From assembly GCA_964512645.1 (NCBI GenBank), contig CAZEJS010000012.1:1-64000 (forward strand): DNA of 64,000 bases, given 5' to 3'. The position numbers and the translations under genes were made by a program. Origin of the DNA: CAZEJS01 sp964512645 (lineage in GTDB: Bacteria > Actinomycetota > Geothermincolia > Fen-727 > Anoxymicrobiaceae). The notes beneath the pieces are model-generated. The model saw only the letters and a list, made by a program, of their open reading frames with translations. It had not been told where the DNA came from and searched no databases. Below, in pieces: positions 40,284 to 48,887 of this stretch (positions are counted from its first letter, which is position 1; each line of letters begins with the position of its first letter).

Positions 40284-42998
40284 TTGTCCGGTGACAGTGA
40301 GAAACTGCTCCTGATTGACGGCCACAGTCTCGCCTACAGAGCGTTCTTCGCCCTTCCCGCTACCATGAGCACCACCGGGGGGCAGCCGACAAACGCCGTC
40401 TTCGGCTTCACCAGCATGCTTTTCAAAGTACTGGACGAAGAGAAACCCGACAGGGTCGTGGTCGCACTGGACGGACCGCGGGCGGAGCTCGAACGCACAA
40501 GGTTGTTCCCCGAGTACAAAGGCCATCGACCAAGAATGCCCGACGAGCTCAGGGGCCAGATGGAGATGATCCGGCAACTGCTCGAGCACTTGAAGATACC
40601 CGTTGTGGCCGCGCCCGGCCACGAAGCCGACGACATCCTGGCGACCCTTGCTGTCCGCGCGGCCGAACGCGGCGCGGAGGCCGTGGTCGTAACAGGTGAC
40701 AGGGACGTCCTGCAGGTGGTGCGCGACGGCATTCGAGTGCTGATGACCGGAAAAGGCGTGTCCGACACGGTATCTTACGACGCAGCGACGGTGCAGGAGA
40801 GATTCGGGGTCCTCCCCGAGCGCCTCGTCGACGTCGCGGGGCTGAAGGGAGACAGCTCGGACAATATTCCCGGGGTGCCAGGGATCGGAGAGAAGGGCGC
40901 CACCGCTCTGATTCAGAAGTACGGGACGCTCGAGGAGCTCTACCGGCATCTTGACGAGGTTTCCGGGAACAAGAGGAAGGCTTCGCTCGAGGAGAACAGG
41001 GAGAGCGCATTCCTGTCCCGTAGACTGGCCACCCTGCGTACGGACCTCGACCTCGACCTTGACCCGCGGAATGTCAGATTCGGCGAGTGGGACAGGCAGG
41101 AGGTCCTCGACTATCTCTCCGCACTCGAGTTCAAAGCGCTCGCAAGAAGGTTCATGGATACGTGCGGGGGGGGGCCGTCTGCGCACGACGACGGCAACAG
41201 TGATCGTATTCGCTATCAGCCGGTGGACGTGTCCGACCGCGGTGCGCTGGACCGGTTCGTCTCCGGGGCCCGGGAAGCCGGGGCGGTCGGGGTATCGGCG
41301 GTGGTGGAGGGCGGCGGCTACTGCGACGTTGAGCTCGGGGCTGTTGCCGTCGCACTGGCGTCGGAGGTGCTGGTCGCGAAGCCGGGGGACGATGGCGCGT
41401 TCGGAGCGGTCGCGGAGATACTCGAAGATTCGGGAACTGAGCTATGGTTCCACGAGGGCAAGAGTGTCCTGGAGGCCCTGGGAAAACTGGCGACTTCGCC
41501 GGTACGAGTGACCTTCGATACGGCGATCGCCGCTTATCTGGAGAACCCTTCGCTCGGCACATACAGGCTCGAGGACGTCTGGGATCGCAACCTGGGTGGG
41601 GTCGTGGAGATAGCCGGGATGGAAACGGTTCCCGGCGAACCGGAACAGCCACGGCTGCTCGACTCCGGGGGTGGAGAGCAGGACGAGGAGTATGTGTCGA
41701 AGGCCGCCTCGGCCGCCGCCATGATTTATCACCTCAAGCCGGTACTCGAGGAGAAGCTCCGCGCCGCGGGGATGGACGAGCTGGCCCGGGAGGTGGAGCT
41801 TCCCCTGATGCTCGTGCTGCGGGAGATGGAGGAGGCCGGGGTCTGGCTCGACAGGGATGTTCTGCGTGAGCTCTCGCGCGAGGCCGCGGGGGCGCTTGCG
41901 TCCCTCGAGGAGGAGATTTACCGCATCGCGGGCAGCGAGTTCAAGATTTCATCACCCAGGCAACTGGCCCGGGTTCTCTTTGACGAGCTGGGGCTCCCGG
42001 CGGTCAGGAAAACCAAGACCGGTTACTCTACCGACGCATCCGTACTGGAATCGCTGCGCGACGCTCACGAGGTCGTGCCGAAGATCATCGAGTACCGTGA
42101 GCAAGCGAAGCTGAAGTCCACATACTACGATGTGCTGCCGGCGCTCATCTGTGAGCGCACCGGAAGGCTCCACTGTTCCTTCAACCAGACTTCCACCACT
42201 ACCGGGAGAATTTCCTCCAGCAACCCCAACCTGCAGAACATACCGGTGCGCACCGATGCCGGCAGGAAGATCCGGAAGGCGTTCGGGTCGGCGGCGCCCG
42301 GGTACAAGCTCGTCGTCGCCGACTACTCGCAGATAGAGCTTCGAGTGCTCGCGCACATGTCCCGCGACCCGCTGCTGTTGGATGCTTTCGACCGGGATCG
42401 AGACGTTCACTCTGAGACTGCCTCGCGACTGTACGGGGTCGCCCCGGAAGAAGTGACTCAAGAGATGCGCCGAATGGCCAAAGTCGTGAACTTCGGGGTT
42501 GTTTACGGGATGGGATATTACGGTTTGTCCTCCAGGCTGGGCATCAGCCTGGAGGAGGCGACCTCCTTCATCGATGCCTACTTCGATACATATCAAGGAG
42601 TTAAGGATTACCGCGACTCATGCGTGGAAGATGCGTTGTCTCGCGGGTACTCCCAGACGCTGCTGGGACGCAGGCGCTTCATACCCGAACTTGCCAGTAA
42701 CAACCGTATGACGAGGGAGCTCGGGGAGAGGCTGGCCATCAATACCCCGCTGCAGGGATCCGCTGCGGACATCATCAAGAAGGCGATGGTAGACGTCTCC
42801 TCTTCCCTCCAAGAGAGAGGGATGGAGTCGAGGATGACCATCCAGGTTCACGACGAGCTGGTGCTGGACGTTCCTCCGGGGGAGGTCGAAGAAGCCCTCC
42901 GGCTTGTCGAGGACCGGATGTCCCGAGCCGTCGAGCTGGTGGTCCCGCTGAAGGTGGTGAGCGGGGTCTACGACGATTGGGGCGAAGCGAAGCAGTAA
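40284..42998 (+). CDS. polA: DNA polymerase I
   Basis: A 904-aa repair polymerase. The 5'-nuclease domain (1-290) starts LLLIDGHSLAYRAFFALP and contains GHEADDILATLA and GLKGDSSDNIPGVPGIGEKG. The central 3'-5' exonuclease-like domain (about 305-500) lacks the DxE active-site motif (the region reads GVSAVVEG), so proofreading is probably absent, as in Taq and Geobacillus enzymes. Polymerase motifs are DYSQIELRVLAHMS (A), MAKVVNFGVVYGMGYYG (B) and VHDELV (C). The TTG start has GAGGGTGAGG upstream. rpsA and coaE follow as in Mycobacterium. Confidence 0.97.
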   Translation: MSGDSEKLLLIDGHSLAYRAFFALPATMSTTGGQPTNAVFGFTSMLFKVLDEEKPDRVVVALDGPRAELERTRLFPEYKGHRPRMPDELRGQMEMIRQLLEHLKIPVVAAPGHEADDILATLAVRAAERGAEAVVVTGDRDVLQVVRDGIRVLMTGKGVSDTVSYDAATVQERFGVLPERLVDVAGLKGDSSDNIPGVPGIGEKGATALIQKYGTLEELYRHLDEVSGNKRKASLEENRESAFLSRRLATLRTDLDLDLDPRNVRFGEWDRQEVLDYLSALEFKALARRFMDTCGGGPSAHDDGNSDRIRYQPVDVSDRGALDRFVSGAREAGAVGVSAVVEGGGYCDVELGAVAVALASEVLVAKPGDDGAFGAVAEILEDSGTELWFHEGKSVLEALGKLATSPVRVTFDTAIAAYLENPSLGTYRLEDVWDRNLGGVVEIAGMETVPGEPEQPRLLDSGGGEQDEEYVSKAASAAAMIYHLKPVLEEKLRAAGMDELAREVELPLMLVLREMEEAGVWLDRDVLRELSREAAGALASLEEEIYRIAGSEFKISSPRQLARVLFDELGLPAVRKTKTGYSTDASVLESLRDAHEVVPKIIEYREQAKLKSTYYDVLPALICERTGRLHCSFNQTSTTTGRISSSNPNLQNIPVRTDAGRKIRKAFGSAAPGYKLVVADYSQIELRVLAHMSRDPLLLDAFDRDRDVHSETASRLYGVAPEEVTQEMRRMAKVVNFGVVYGMGYYGLSSRLGISLEEATSFIDAYFDTYQGVKDYRDSCVEDALSRGYSQTLLGRRRFIPELASNNRMTRELGERLAINTPLQGSAADIIKKAMVDVSSSLQERGMESRMTIQVHDELVLDVPPGEVEEALRLVEDRMSRAVELVVPLKVVSGVYDDWGEAKQ

Positions 42999-43159
42999 CG
43001 GGCACAGGGTCGCGGAACGGGCCAGGACAGGCGGCTGCCGGCGCCCCCTCGGAAATCCCTCTCCGGCAGTAAAATCCCGCCTGCGGCGAACTTGCGGCGC
43101 CCAATGGTATGTGTTATGCATATCTGCGTACCAGAGGACTATTGGAAGGAAAAAACACG

Positions 43160-44815
43160 ATGGCAGACGACGACCTCCAGACCGACGACTACGCGGCCCA
43201 GACTCCACGGACAACCCCTGAAGAACTCCCCGTCCAGACCCCCGAGGCGACCCGTGAAGCCGAACAAGCCGATCCCGACGAGGGAGAGGAGTGGATGATA
43301 ACCGGCGCAGGCGCGGCGGAGTCGCTGGCCAGCCTGGGGCTGTCTCCAGAAGAGAGCCAGAAGGTGCCGGATTACGACGGCACCATCAAGATATTCAACG
43401 AGGGAGACATCGTGCAGGGGCAGGTGGTCCGCGTCGACAAGGAGGAGGTCCTTCTCGACATCGGCTATAAATCCGAAGGGGTGATCCCCGCGCGTGAGCT
43501 CTCGATCCGCTACGACGCCAAGCCTTCCGAGCTGGTCTCCCCGGGAGAGGAACTGGAGGCGCTCGTCCTCCAGAAGGAAGACAAAGAAGGCAGGCTCATC
43601 CTTTCCAAGAAGCGGGCACAGTACGAGAGGGCCTGGGGGAACATCGAGCGCATCAAGGACGAGGACGGCATAGTCGAGGGTGAGGTCATTGAAGTCGTCA
43701 AGGGGGGACTGATCCTCGACATAGGGCTTCGCGGGTTCCTGCCCGCGTCACTCGTTGACATGCGGCGGGTGAAAGACCTCAGCCAGTTCCTGGGCCGGAG
43801 CCTTGAGGCCAAGATCATAGAGCTGGACAAGAACCGCAACAACGTCGTCCTGTCCAGGAGGGCGCACCTCGAAAAGCAGAAGTCCACGGAACGCAAAGAG
43901 TTCCTGGAGAGCCTGGAAAAGGGCACGAAGAGGGCGGGCACGGTGTCGAGCATCGTGAATTTCGGCGCGTTCGTCGACCTCGGCGGAGTGGACGGTCTCA
44001 TCCACATCTCCGAGCTCTCCTGGAGCCACGTCGACCACCCTTCGGAGGTGCTTGCTGTCGGCGAAGAGGTGAACGTGGAGATACTGGATGTCGACCTCGA
44101 GCGGGAACGTGTTTCGCTATCGCTCAAGAAAGCGCAGGAAGACCCGTGGGAGAAACTCGCCAAGGAGAAACCCGCGGGGTCGACGGTCCAGGGGAAGGTT
44201 ACGAAGCTCGTGCCATTCGGGGCTTTCGTGGAGATAGCGCCAGGCGTGGAGGGCCTGGTCCATATTTCCGAATTGGCCTGGGAGCACATCGAGTTTCCCG
44301 AGGAAGTCGTCTCGGTCGGCGAGGAAGTGGACGCCAAGATCATCGACATCGATCTGGACAGGCGCAGGATATCCCTGAGCCTCAAGCAGCTTTCAGCTCC
44401 CGGCGAAGTGGAATACCGGTACGAAGATGAAGTGGCCGGGGAGCCGGAGCTCGTAGACGCCCGTGATTACGAGGAACTCGCTACGGGGGCCGACGAGTCC
44501 GGGGAGGTCGCGAACGAGGCCGTCTCCGTTGCGCAGATAGCTTCGGAGGCCGCCGAGATCGCCGCCGAAGTGGAAGTCATCCAGGCGGACGTTGCTTCGA
44601 CCGGCTTCGAGGCCGGCGTGGGCGAAGCGGCACTGTCCGAAACCGCTGAAGCGGTTGAGCCTACCCCCGAAGAGGTCGAGGATGCCGCCGAGGAGCCCGA
44701 TCCTGTCGAGGCCGGAGAGGTCGAGGCGGCTGAAGCCCTCGAAGTGAAGGACGAAGAAAGCGGTCTGCTCGAGGACATTCTCGAGGACATGAAGCGTAAG
44801 GGCCAGCAGGAGTAG
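43160..44815 (+). CDS. rpsA: 30S ribosomal protein S1
   Basis: A 551-aa S1 protein. Four S1/OB domains are seen, at about residues 80-150, 165-235, 250-325 and 340-410; each holds a G-x-V core such as GAFVDLGGVDGLIHISELSW and GAFVEIAPGVEGLVHISELA. The tail from about 415 to 551 is very acidic and Ala/Glu-rich, ending in EDILEDMKRKG. S1 binds mRNA at the ribosome. The ATG has GGAAGGA nine nt upstream; a possible promoter (TTGCGG, 17 nt, TATGCA with TGT before it) lies at 43092-43120. coaE starts 2 nt after the stop. Confidence 0.96.
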   Translation: MADDDLQTDDYAAQTPRTTPEELPVQTPEATREAEQADPDEGEEWMITGAGAAESLASLGLSPEESQKVPDYDGTIKIFNEGDIVQGQVVRVDKEEVLLDIGYKSEGVIPARELSIRYDAKPSELVSPGEELEALVLQKEDKEGRLILSKKRAQYERAWGNIERIKDEDGIVEGEVIEVVKGGLILDIGLRGFLPASLVDMRRVKDLSQFLGRSLEAKIIELDKNRNNVVLSRRAHLEKQKSTERKEFLESLEKGTKRAGTVSSIVNFGAFVDLGGVDGLIHISELSWSHVDHPSEVLAVGEEVNVEILDVDLERERVSLSLKKAQEDPWEKLAKEKPAGSTVQGKVTKLVPFGAFVEIAPGVEGLVHISELAWEHIEFPEEVVSVGEEVDAKIIDIDLDRRRISLSLKQLSAPGEVEYRYEDEVAGEPELVDARDYEELATGADESGEVANEAVSVAQIASEAAEIAAEVEVIQADVASTGFEAGVGEAALSETAEAVEPTPEEVEDAAEEPDPVEAGEVEAAEALEVKDEESGLLEDILEDMKRKGQQE

Positions 44816-44817
44816 AG

Positions 44818-45483
44818 TTGGGCCACTCGCAGTTGTGGGGGCCTGCCGGGGACAGGCTCTTGATCGCCGGTCTCACAGGGGGCATTGCCTCGGGGAAGTC
44901 CGAGGTTGACAGGGAGCTCGAGCGTCTCGGGGCAACGGTTATCGACGCCGACGAGGTGGCACGGTCTGTGGTAGAGCCGGGAAAGCCGGCTCACAGTGCC
45001 GTCGCAGAAGCCTTCGGGCGTGACGTACTCGACCGCTCCGGCAGGATCGACAGGGCGGCGCTCGCCGAGGTGGTTTTCTCCGACGAGGGCAGGCGGCGCA
45101 CCCTGAACGCCATTACTCATCCCGCGATATTCCTGGAGATGAAACGACGCGTCAGCGCGTATGCCGATAGGCTGATGGCCGACGACGTGCCCGCGGTGGT
45201 GATCGATGCGGCCCTCATAGTTGACGCGGGGATGTCTGACATGTTCGACATACTTGTGGTGGTAACGGCCGACGAGAATGCCCGGGTGGCCAGAATGGTT
45301 GGGAACAGAGGGATGAGCGAGGAGGAGGCCAGAGCCAGGATTGCCTCACAGGTGCCGGACCGGAAAAGGGCAGAACTGTCCGACTTCGAGATCCCTAACG
45401 ATGGTTCGCTGGAAGAACTCCACGAGAAGGTTCGCGAGGTGTGGTCGGAGATATCGCGCCGAGCGGCGGAATCCTACTCCTGA
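44818..45483 (+). CDS. coaE: Dephospho-CoA kinase
   Basis: A 221-aa P-loop kinase for the last step of coenzyme A synthesis. The Walker A is AGLTGGIASGKSEV near 17-30, then DADEVARSVVEPG near 44-56, the lid region and NRGMSEEEARARIASQ near 162-177. Length matches the short single-domain bacterial form without the GrpB-like extension of mycobacterial CoaE. TTG start with AGGAG upstream. Its 3' end overlaps the convergent two-CW gene by 10 nt. uvrB normally follows; here an island intervenes. Confidence 0.95.
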   Translation: MGHSQLWGPAGDRLLIAGLTGGIASGKSEVDRELERLGATVIDADEVARSVVEPGKPAHSAVAEAFGRDVLDRSGRIDRAALAEVVFSDEGRRRTLNAITHPAIFLEMKRRVSAYADRLMADDVPAVVIDAALIVDAGMSDMFDILVVVTADENARVARMVGNRGMSEEEARARIASQVPDRKRAELSDFEIPNDGSLEELHEKVREVWSEISRRAAESYS

Positions 45484-45737
45484 GGGCCTCTCGCGCCTTC
45501 TTCGATGCTGGCAAGAAACGGGTACATCATCCGCAGGCGGTTCTCGATCTCTCTGTCGATTTCTTCCATTTGCAGGTCGTACACGGGACACCCCATCTGG
45601 AGACACAGCATCATGCTCCTTGAACCCCGGGGGTTGGAGACGTCCCAGCAGTTCTTGTTCTCCAGGTAAGAGACGCAGTTCAGGTACTGCGCCGCCGAGC
45701 ACTTCTTGACGTCCCAGCAGTTTTCAGATCCTGTCAT
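45474..45737 (-). CDS. Two-CW domain cysteine-rich protein
   Basis: An 87-aa protein with CW pairs at Cys7-Trp8 and Cys30-Trp31, plus Cys13, Cys21, Cys45 and Cys50; the wording NCWDVKKC and NCWDVSN fits the two-CW family, thought to bind metal. The C-terminal half (50-80) is helical and charged. Homologues often accompany chemotaxis or sensory genes, consistent with the divergent response-regulator gene. No ribosome site is seen: the ATG lies 7 nt from a -10 box, so the mRNA is probably leaderless. Overlaps coaE tail-to-tail. Confidence 0.8.
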   Translation of the reverse strand: MTGSENCWDVKKCSAAQYLNCVSYLENKNCWDVSNPRGSRSMMLCLQMGCPVYDLQMEEIDREIENRLRMMYPFLASIEEGARGPQE

Positions 45738-45744
45738 GCATATC

Positions 45745-45753
45745 AAACTAGCA
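45745..45753 (-). promoter_or_regulatory. Extended -10 promoter of the two-CW gene (leaderless)
   Basis: On the minus strand TGC precedes TAGTTT, then seven bases, then the ATG at 45737. This mirrors the arrangement before the M28 homologue. Confidence 0.45.
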
Positions 45754-45818
45754 CGAGAGTTACCGGGGGTCAATGAGGCGCCCAGGAGGGCCCTGAGACT
45801 GGCCGCCTGATCGATGCG

Positions 45819-45827
45819 TGCTATCAT
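45819..45827 (+). promoter_or_regulatory. Extended -10 promoter of the response-regulator operon
   Basis: TGC followed by TATCAT. Predicted +1 near 45834 leaves a leader of about 78 nt before the ATG at 45912. It is divergent from the two-CW promoter, about 65 nt apart, so both may share control. Confidence 0.5.
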
Positions 45828-45911
45828 CATTGCGACGAGCCCGGCCCGGCGCACGCGGACCGGCAACGCCTGAAGCGAGGAACGGCTTCCAAGCCGCACG
45901 AGGTTGTGAAC

Positions 45912-46295
45912 ATGACCGAGAAACCAGTTCTGGTGATCGCGGATGACGATCCGAACGTCGGCAGGCTGATGAGTTACCGGCTCGAACGCATGGGAATGGA
46001 GGTGCACGTCACCGTCGACGGTGGTGAGGCGCACGACCTTATCGCCCGGCTGCGGCCGGACGTCGTCGTCCTGGACGTGATGATGCCCGTAATGAACGGC
46101 CTGGAGGTCTTACGCCTGATGAGACAGGACCCCTCGACGAGCGGAATACCCGCCATACTCCTGTCTGCGCGCTCCTCGGAAAACGACCTGAAGAAAGGCG
46201 AGCAACTGGGCGCTTCCGATTACATGGCCAAGCCGTTCAGCCCCGAAGAGCTCGCCCGGCGGATCAACGCGCTGCTCGACGGCAAAGCCCCCTGA
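45912..46295 (+). CDS. Single-domain response regulator (CheY-like)
   Basis: A 127-aa receiver domain with no output domain. The acidic pocket is Asp11-Asp12-Asp13 (IADDDPN), the phosphorylation site is Asp55 (VVLDVMMP), and the switch residues are Ser85 and Lys107 (KPF). No kinase gene lies in the window, so it depends on a distant histidine kinase. ATG 45912 is preferred to GTG 45906 because of the AGGTTGTG spacing. One nt separates it from the HEAT-repeat gene, so the two and the GT2 gene form an operon. Confidence 0.93.
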   Translation: MTEKPVLVIADDDPNVGRLMSYRLERMGMEVHVTVDGGEAHDLIARLRPDVVVLDVMMPVMNGLEVLRLMRQDPSTSGIPAILLSARSSENDLKKGEQLGASDYMAKPFSPEELARRINALLDGKAP

Positions 46296-46296
46296 C

Positions 46297-47421
46297 ATGT
46301 CCTGGTCGTCGATCGCCCCCACGGCACACCTCACCGGCCTGCTGAGCGCGGCGATTATGTCCCTGTTCGTCTGCGTGCTCCTCCTCTTCGGAATTCTCGC
46401 GGTAATGAGGGTATTTCTGGCGAGGCGCGAACGCAATTCCGAGGCCAGGAAGGAGCGGGTGCGCCCTCTGGTGTTTAACATTGTCACCGGCGGAGAGGGA
46501 GTCGCGGATGCCGCCTGGAAACTCCGGCGCTTCACCCTTCCAAGGGACCGCCGGGCACTGGATGAGGTGCTGCTCGAAATCGCCCGCATTGTGGACGGCC
46601 CGGAAAAAGCCCTTCTCACCGGTGTGTTCGAACGCATGGGGTTCGTCGATGAGGACATCCGCAGGCTCGAAAGGGGGAGAGGGTCGAAGCGGGCCGAAGC
46701 CGCCTTCCACCTTGGTACGATGGGCTCACCAAGGGCGGTCGGCCCGCTCCTCAGGGCTTCAGCGTCGGAAGACCAGACGGTGGCGTTCTCCAGCCTCGAC
46801 GCCCTTTCGCGTATCGGGACGTCCGAAGCCGCGGAAGGGGTGATGCAGATGGTTTCCGGCGGGACAGGCCTCCAGTCCTCGCGGATAGCCGAGGTCCTGC
46901 TCGAGAGAAGGGACGAGTTCTCTCCCATGGTGACCGAAGAGCTGGAGAGGGGCCCCCGCGTCGTTGAGCTCAAGGACCTGCTGGTCGACACCGCCGGCGC
47001 GATGCGGGAGCCACGAGCTTGCGCCATCCTGGAATCGATACTGGCCGACGGCGGGGAGGCAGCGCGCACCAGGGCCAAAGCGGCGCGGGCGCTGGGCTGG
47101 ATAGGAGAATCCCGCGCCTGCGGCCCGCTGTCAGACGCGCTGAAAGAGACCTCGCCGGAAGTGAGGTCGGAAGCCGCGGAGGCGCTCGGAAAGGTCGGGT
47201 GCGCCGGGGCCCTGGCGCCACTGGGGGAAGCCCTGTCGGACCAGGACTTCGCCGTAAGAGTCAACGCGGCTTTTTCGCTCACCAAGCTCGGGGCGGAAGG
47301 GAGGCGCCTCCTGGAGGTGAAGGCCGGCACCCTCGGCGAAACCGGCCGCCTTGCCGCGGAAGAAGCGCTCGACACCTCGGCCGTGCTGGAGGGAGAGCCC
47401 CCGGAGGGTGGTTCCCGTTGA
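46297..47421 (+). CDS. Membrane-anchored HEAT-repeat protein
   Basis: A 374-aa protein. One N-terminal membrane helix (about 13-37, LTGLLSAAIMSLFVCVLLLF) is followed by a basic stretch and then, from about residue 120 to 365, HEAT/PBS-lyase-type repeats such as EAAFHLGTMGSPRAVGPLLR, ARALGWIGESRACGPLSDAL and EAAEALGKVGCAGALAPLGE. Such repeats make a protein-binding solenoid in the cytosol. Its place between a receiver protein and a polysaccharide synthase suggests it links signal to enzyme. Its stop overlaps the next ATG by 1 nt. Confidence 0.87.
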   Translation: MSWSSIAPTAHLTGLLSAAIMSLFVCVLLLFGILAVMRVFLARRERNSEARKERVRPLVFNIVTGGEGVADAAWKLRRFTLPRDRRALDEVLLEIARIVDGPEKALLTGVFERMGFVDEDIRRLERGRGSKRAEAAFHLGTMGSPRAVGPLLRASASEDQTVAFSSLDALSRIGTSEAAEGVMQMVSGGTGLQSSRIAEVLLERRDEFSPMVTEELERGPRVVELKDLLVDTAGAMREPRACAILESILADGGEAARTRAKAARALGWIGESRACGPLSDALKETSPEVRSEAAEALGKVGCAGALAPLGEALSDQDFAVRVNAAFSLTKLGAEGRRLLEVKAGTLGETGRLAAEEALDTSAVLEGEPPEGGSR

Positions 47422-48887
47422 TGACCGCGAACGACTGGTGGGGAGTCCCCATCACCGTGATCAACATCATAATATTCGCCTACTTCGTGGTGGTTAACAC
47501 GACATACCTGCTGTTGTTCTCGGCGGCTTTCGTATCGGCACACGGGTACGTGCGGAGGCGCAGGGCGGTCGACCTGGGCGAGGTGTTCAGGTCGCCCCTG
47601 ACCCCGATGATATCGGTGGTAATCCCAGCTTTCAACGAGGAGGCGAGCATCGTGGAGGTGGTCAGGGCCGCGCTCCTCCTCCGGTACCCACGTTTCGAAG
47701 TGGTTGTGGTGAACGACGGCTCGAGCGATCGTACCCTTTCCCTGCTCGTGGATTCCTACGATCTCAAGGTTGTGACCAAGGCTGTCGAATGCAGCGTGGA
47801 GTGTTCGGAAATAACGGCCGTCTACGTCTCTGGCGTTCACGACAACCTCGTTGTCATCGACACCGCCCACAGCGGGAAGGCGGACTCGTTGAACGCCGGC
47901 ATCAACGTATCCCGGGGCGAGATACTATGCATGGTCGACGCCGATTCCCTCATAGAACAGGACGCCCTTCTGAAGGTCGCCCGGCCTTTCCTAGACAGCC
48001 CCCGGGAAACCGTCGCCGTGGGGGGTGTTATCCGGGTTGTCAACGGGTGTGATGTCTCCGGGGGCCGCGTGGAGAAAGTGCGGCTGCCCGGAGGCTTCTG
48101 GGCGAACGTTCAACTCATCGAATACTTGAGGGCGTTCCTGGGCGGTCGCATGGGGCTGGCGTCCCTGAGAAGCCTGCTGATAGTTCCCGGCGCTTTCGGT
48201 GCCTTCGACAGGCGGACGCTTGTCGAACTCGGAGGATACGATACGACGACTGTGGGCGAGGACATGGAACTGGTCCTGCGCATCCACCGCCACTGCAGGC
48301 GCGCCAGACGGAAATACAGGATCTGGTACATACCCGATCCGGTGTGCTGGACCGACGTTCCGGTGCACTGGAAACAGGTGGCGAGACAGCGGGACAGGTG
48401 GCAGAGGGGCCTTCTGGAATCGATGCGGACCCACGAGGACATGCTGATGAACCCGAGGTACGGCGTCGTTGGAATGGCCTCCATGCCGTTTCATTTTTTC
48501 TTCGAGATGCTCGGGCCGCTGGTGGAGTTGGGTGGCTACATAGTCGTATTTCTGGCTTTTTTCCTCGGCGTCCTCGCGGTCAGCTATCTGTACCTGTTTT
48601 TCATGGTCGCCGTGCTGTACGGTATCATCATCTCGATGTTGGGGATCGCGCTGGAGGGTGTCGTGCTTGGCCGCTATCCGCGCCTCCGGTCGCTTTCCCG
48701 GATGGCCCTGTTCGCGGTGCTGGACAACTTCGGGTACAGGCAGTTGAACACATGGTGGCGGACGAAGGCGTTTGTGACTTTCTACACAAGGCGGCGGAGA
48801 TGGGGAACCGTCGAGAAGGTCGGATACGCTGGGCAGGCCCCCGAACCGGTCCCACCGGGCGGAAACGACCCGAGGGCAGGTCAGTAA
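47421..48887 (+). CDS. Processive family 2 glycosyltransferase (polysaccharide synthase type)
   Basis: A 488-aa membrane glycosyltransferase. A first helix at about 10-36, then the GT-A domain ISVVIPAFNEEASIVEVV near 63-80, NDGSSDRT near 97-104, DADS at 173-176, GED at 279-281 and QRDRW at 323-327. The D,D,D,QxxRW set is that of BcsA/HasA/PgaC/NdvB-like processive synthases. Four C-terminal helices lie at about 352-420. It probably makes and exports a beta-linked glycan, whose sugar is not predictable. ATG overlaps the HEAT gene stop; its 3' end overlaps the convergent lipoprotein gene by 7 nt. Confidence 0.9.
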   Translation: MTANDWWGVPITVINIIIFAYFVVVNTTYLLLFSAAFVSAHGYVRRRRAVDLGEVFRSPLTPMISVVIPAFNEEASIVEVVRAALLLRYPRFEVVVVNDGSSDRTLSLLVDSYDLKVVTKAVECSVECSEITAVYVSGVHDNLVVIDTAHSGKADSLNAGINVSRGEILCMVDADSLIEQDALLKVARPFLDSPRETVAVGGVIRVVNGCDVSGGRVEKVRLPGGFWANVQLIEYLRAFLGGRMGLASLRSLLIVPGAFGAFDRRTLVELGGYDTTTVGEDMELVLRIHRHCRRARRKYRIWYIPDPVCWTDVPVHWKQVARQRDRWQRGLLESMRTHEDMLMNPRYGVVGMASMPFHFFFEMLGPLVELGGYIVVFLAFFLGVLAVSYLYLFFMVAVLYGIIISMLGIALEGVVLGRYPRLRSLSRMALFAVLDNFGYRQLNTWWRTKAFVTFYTRRRRWGTVEKVGYAGQAPEPVPPGGNDPRAGQ

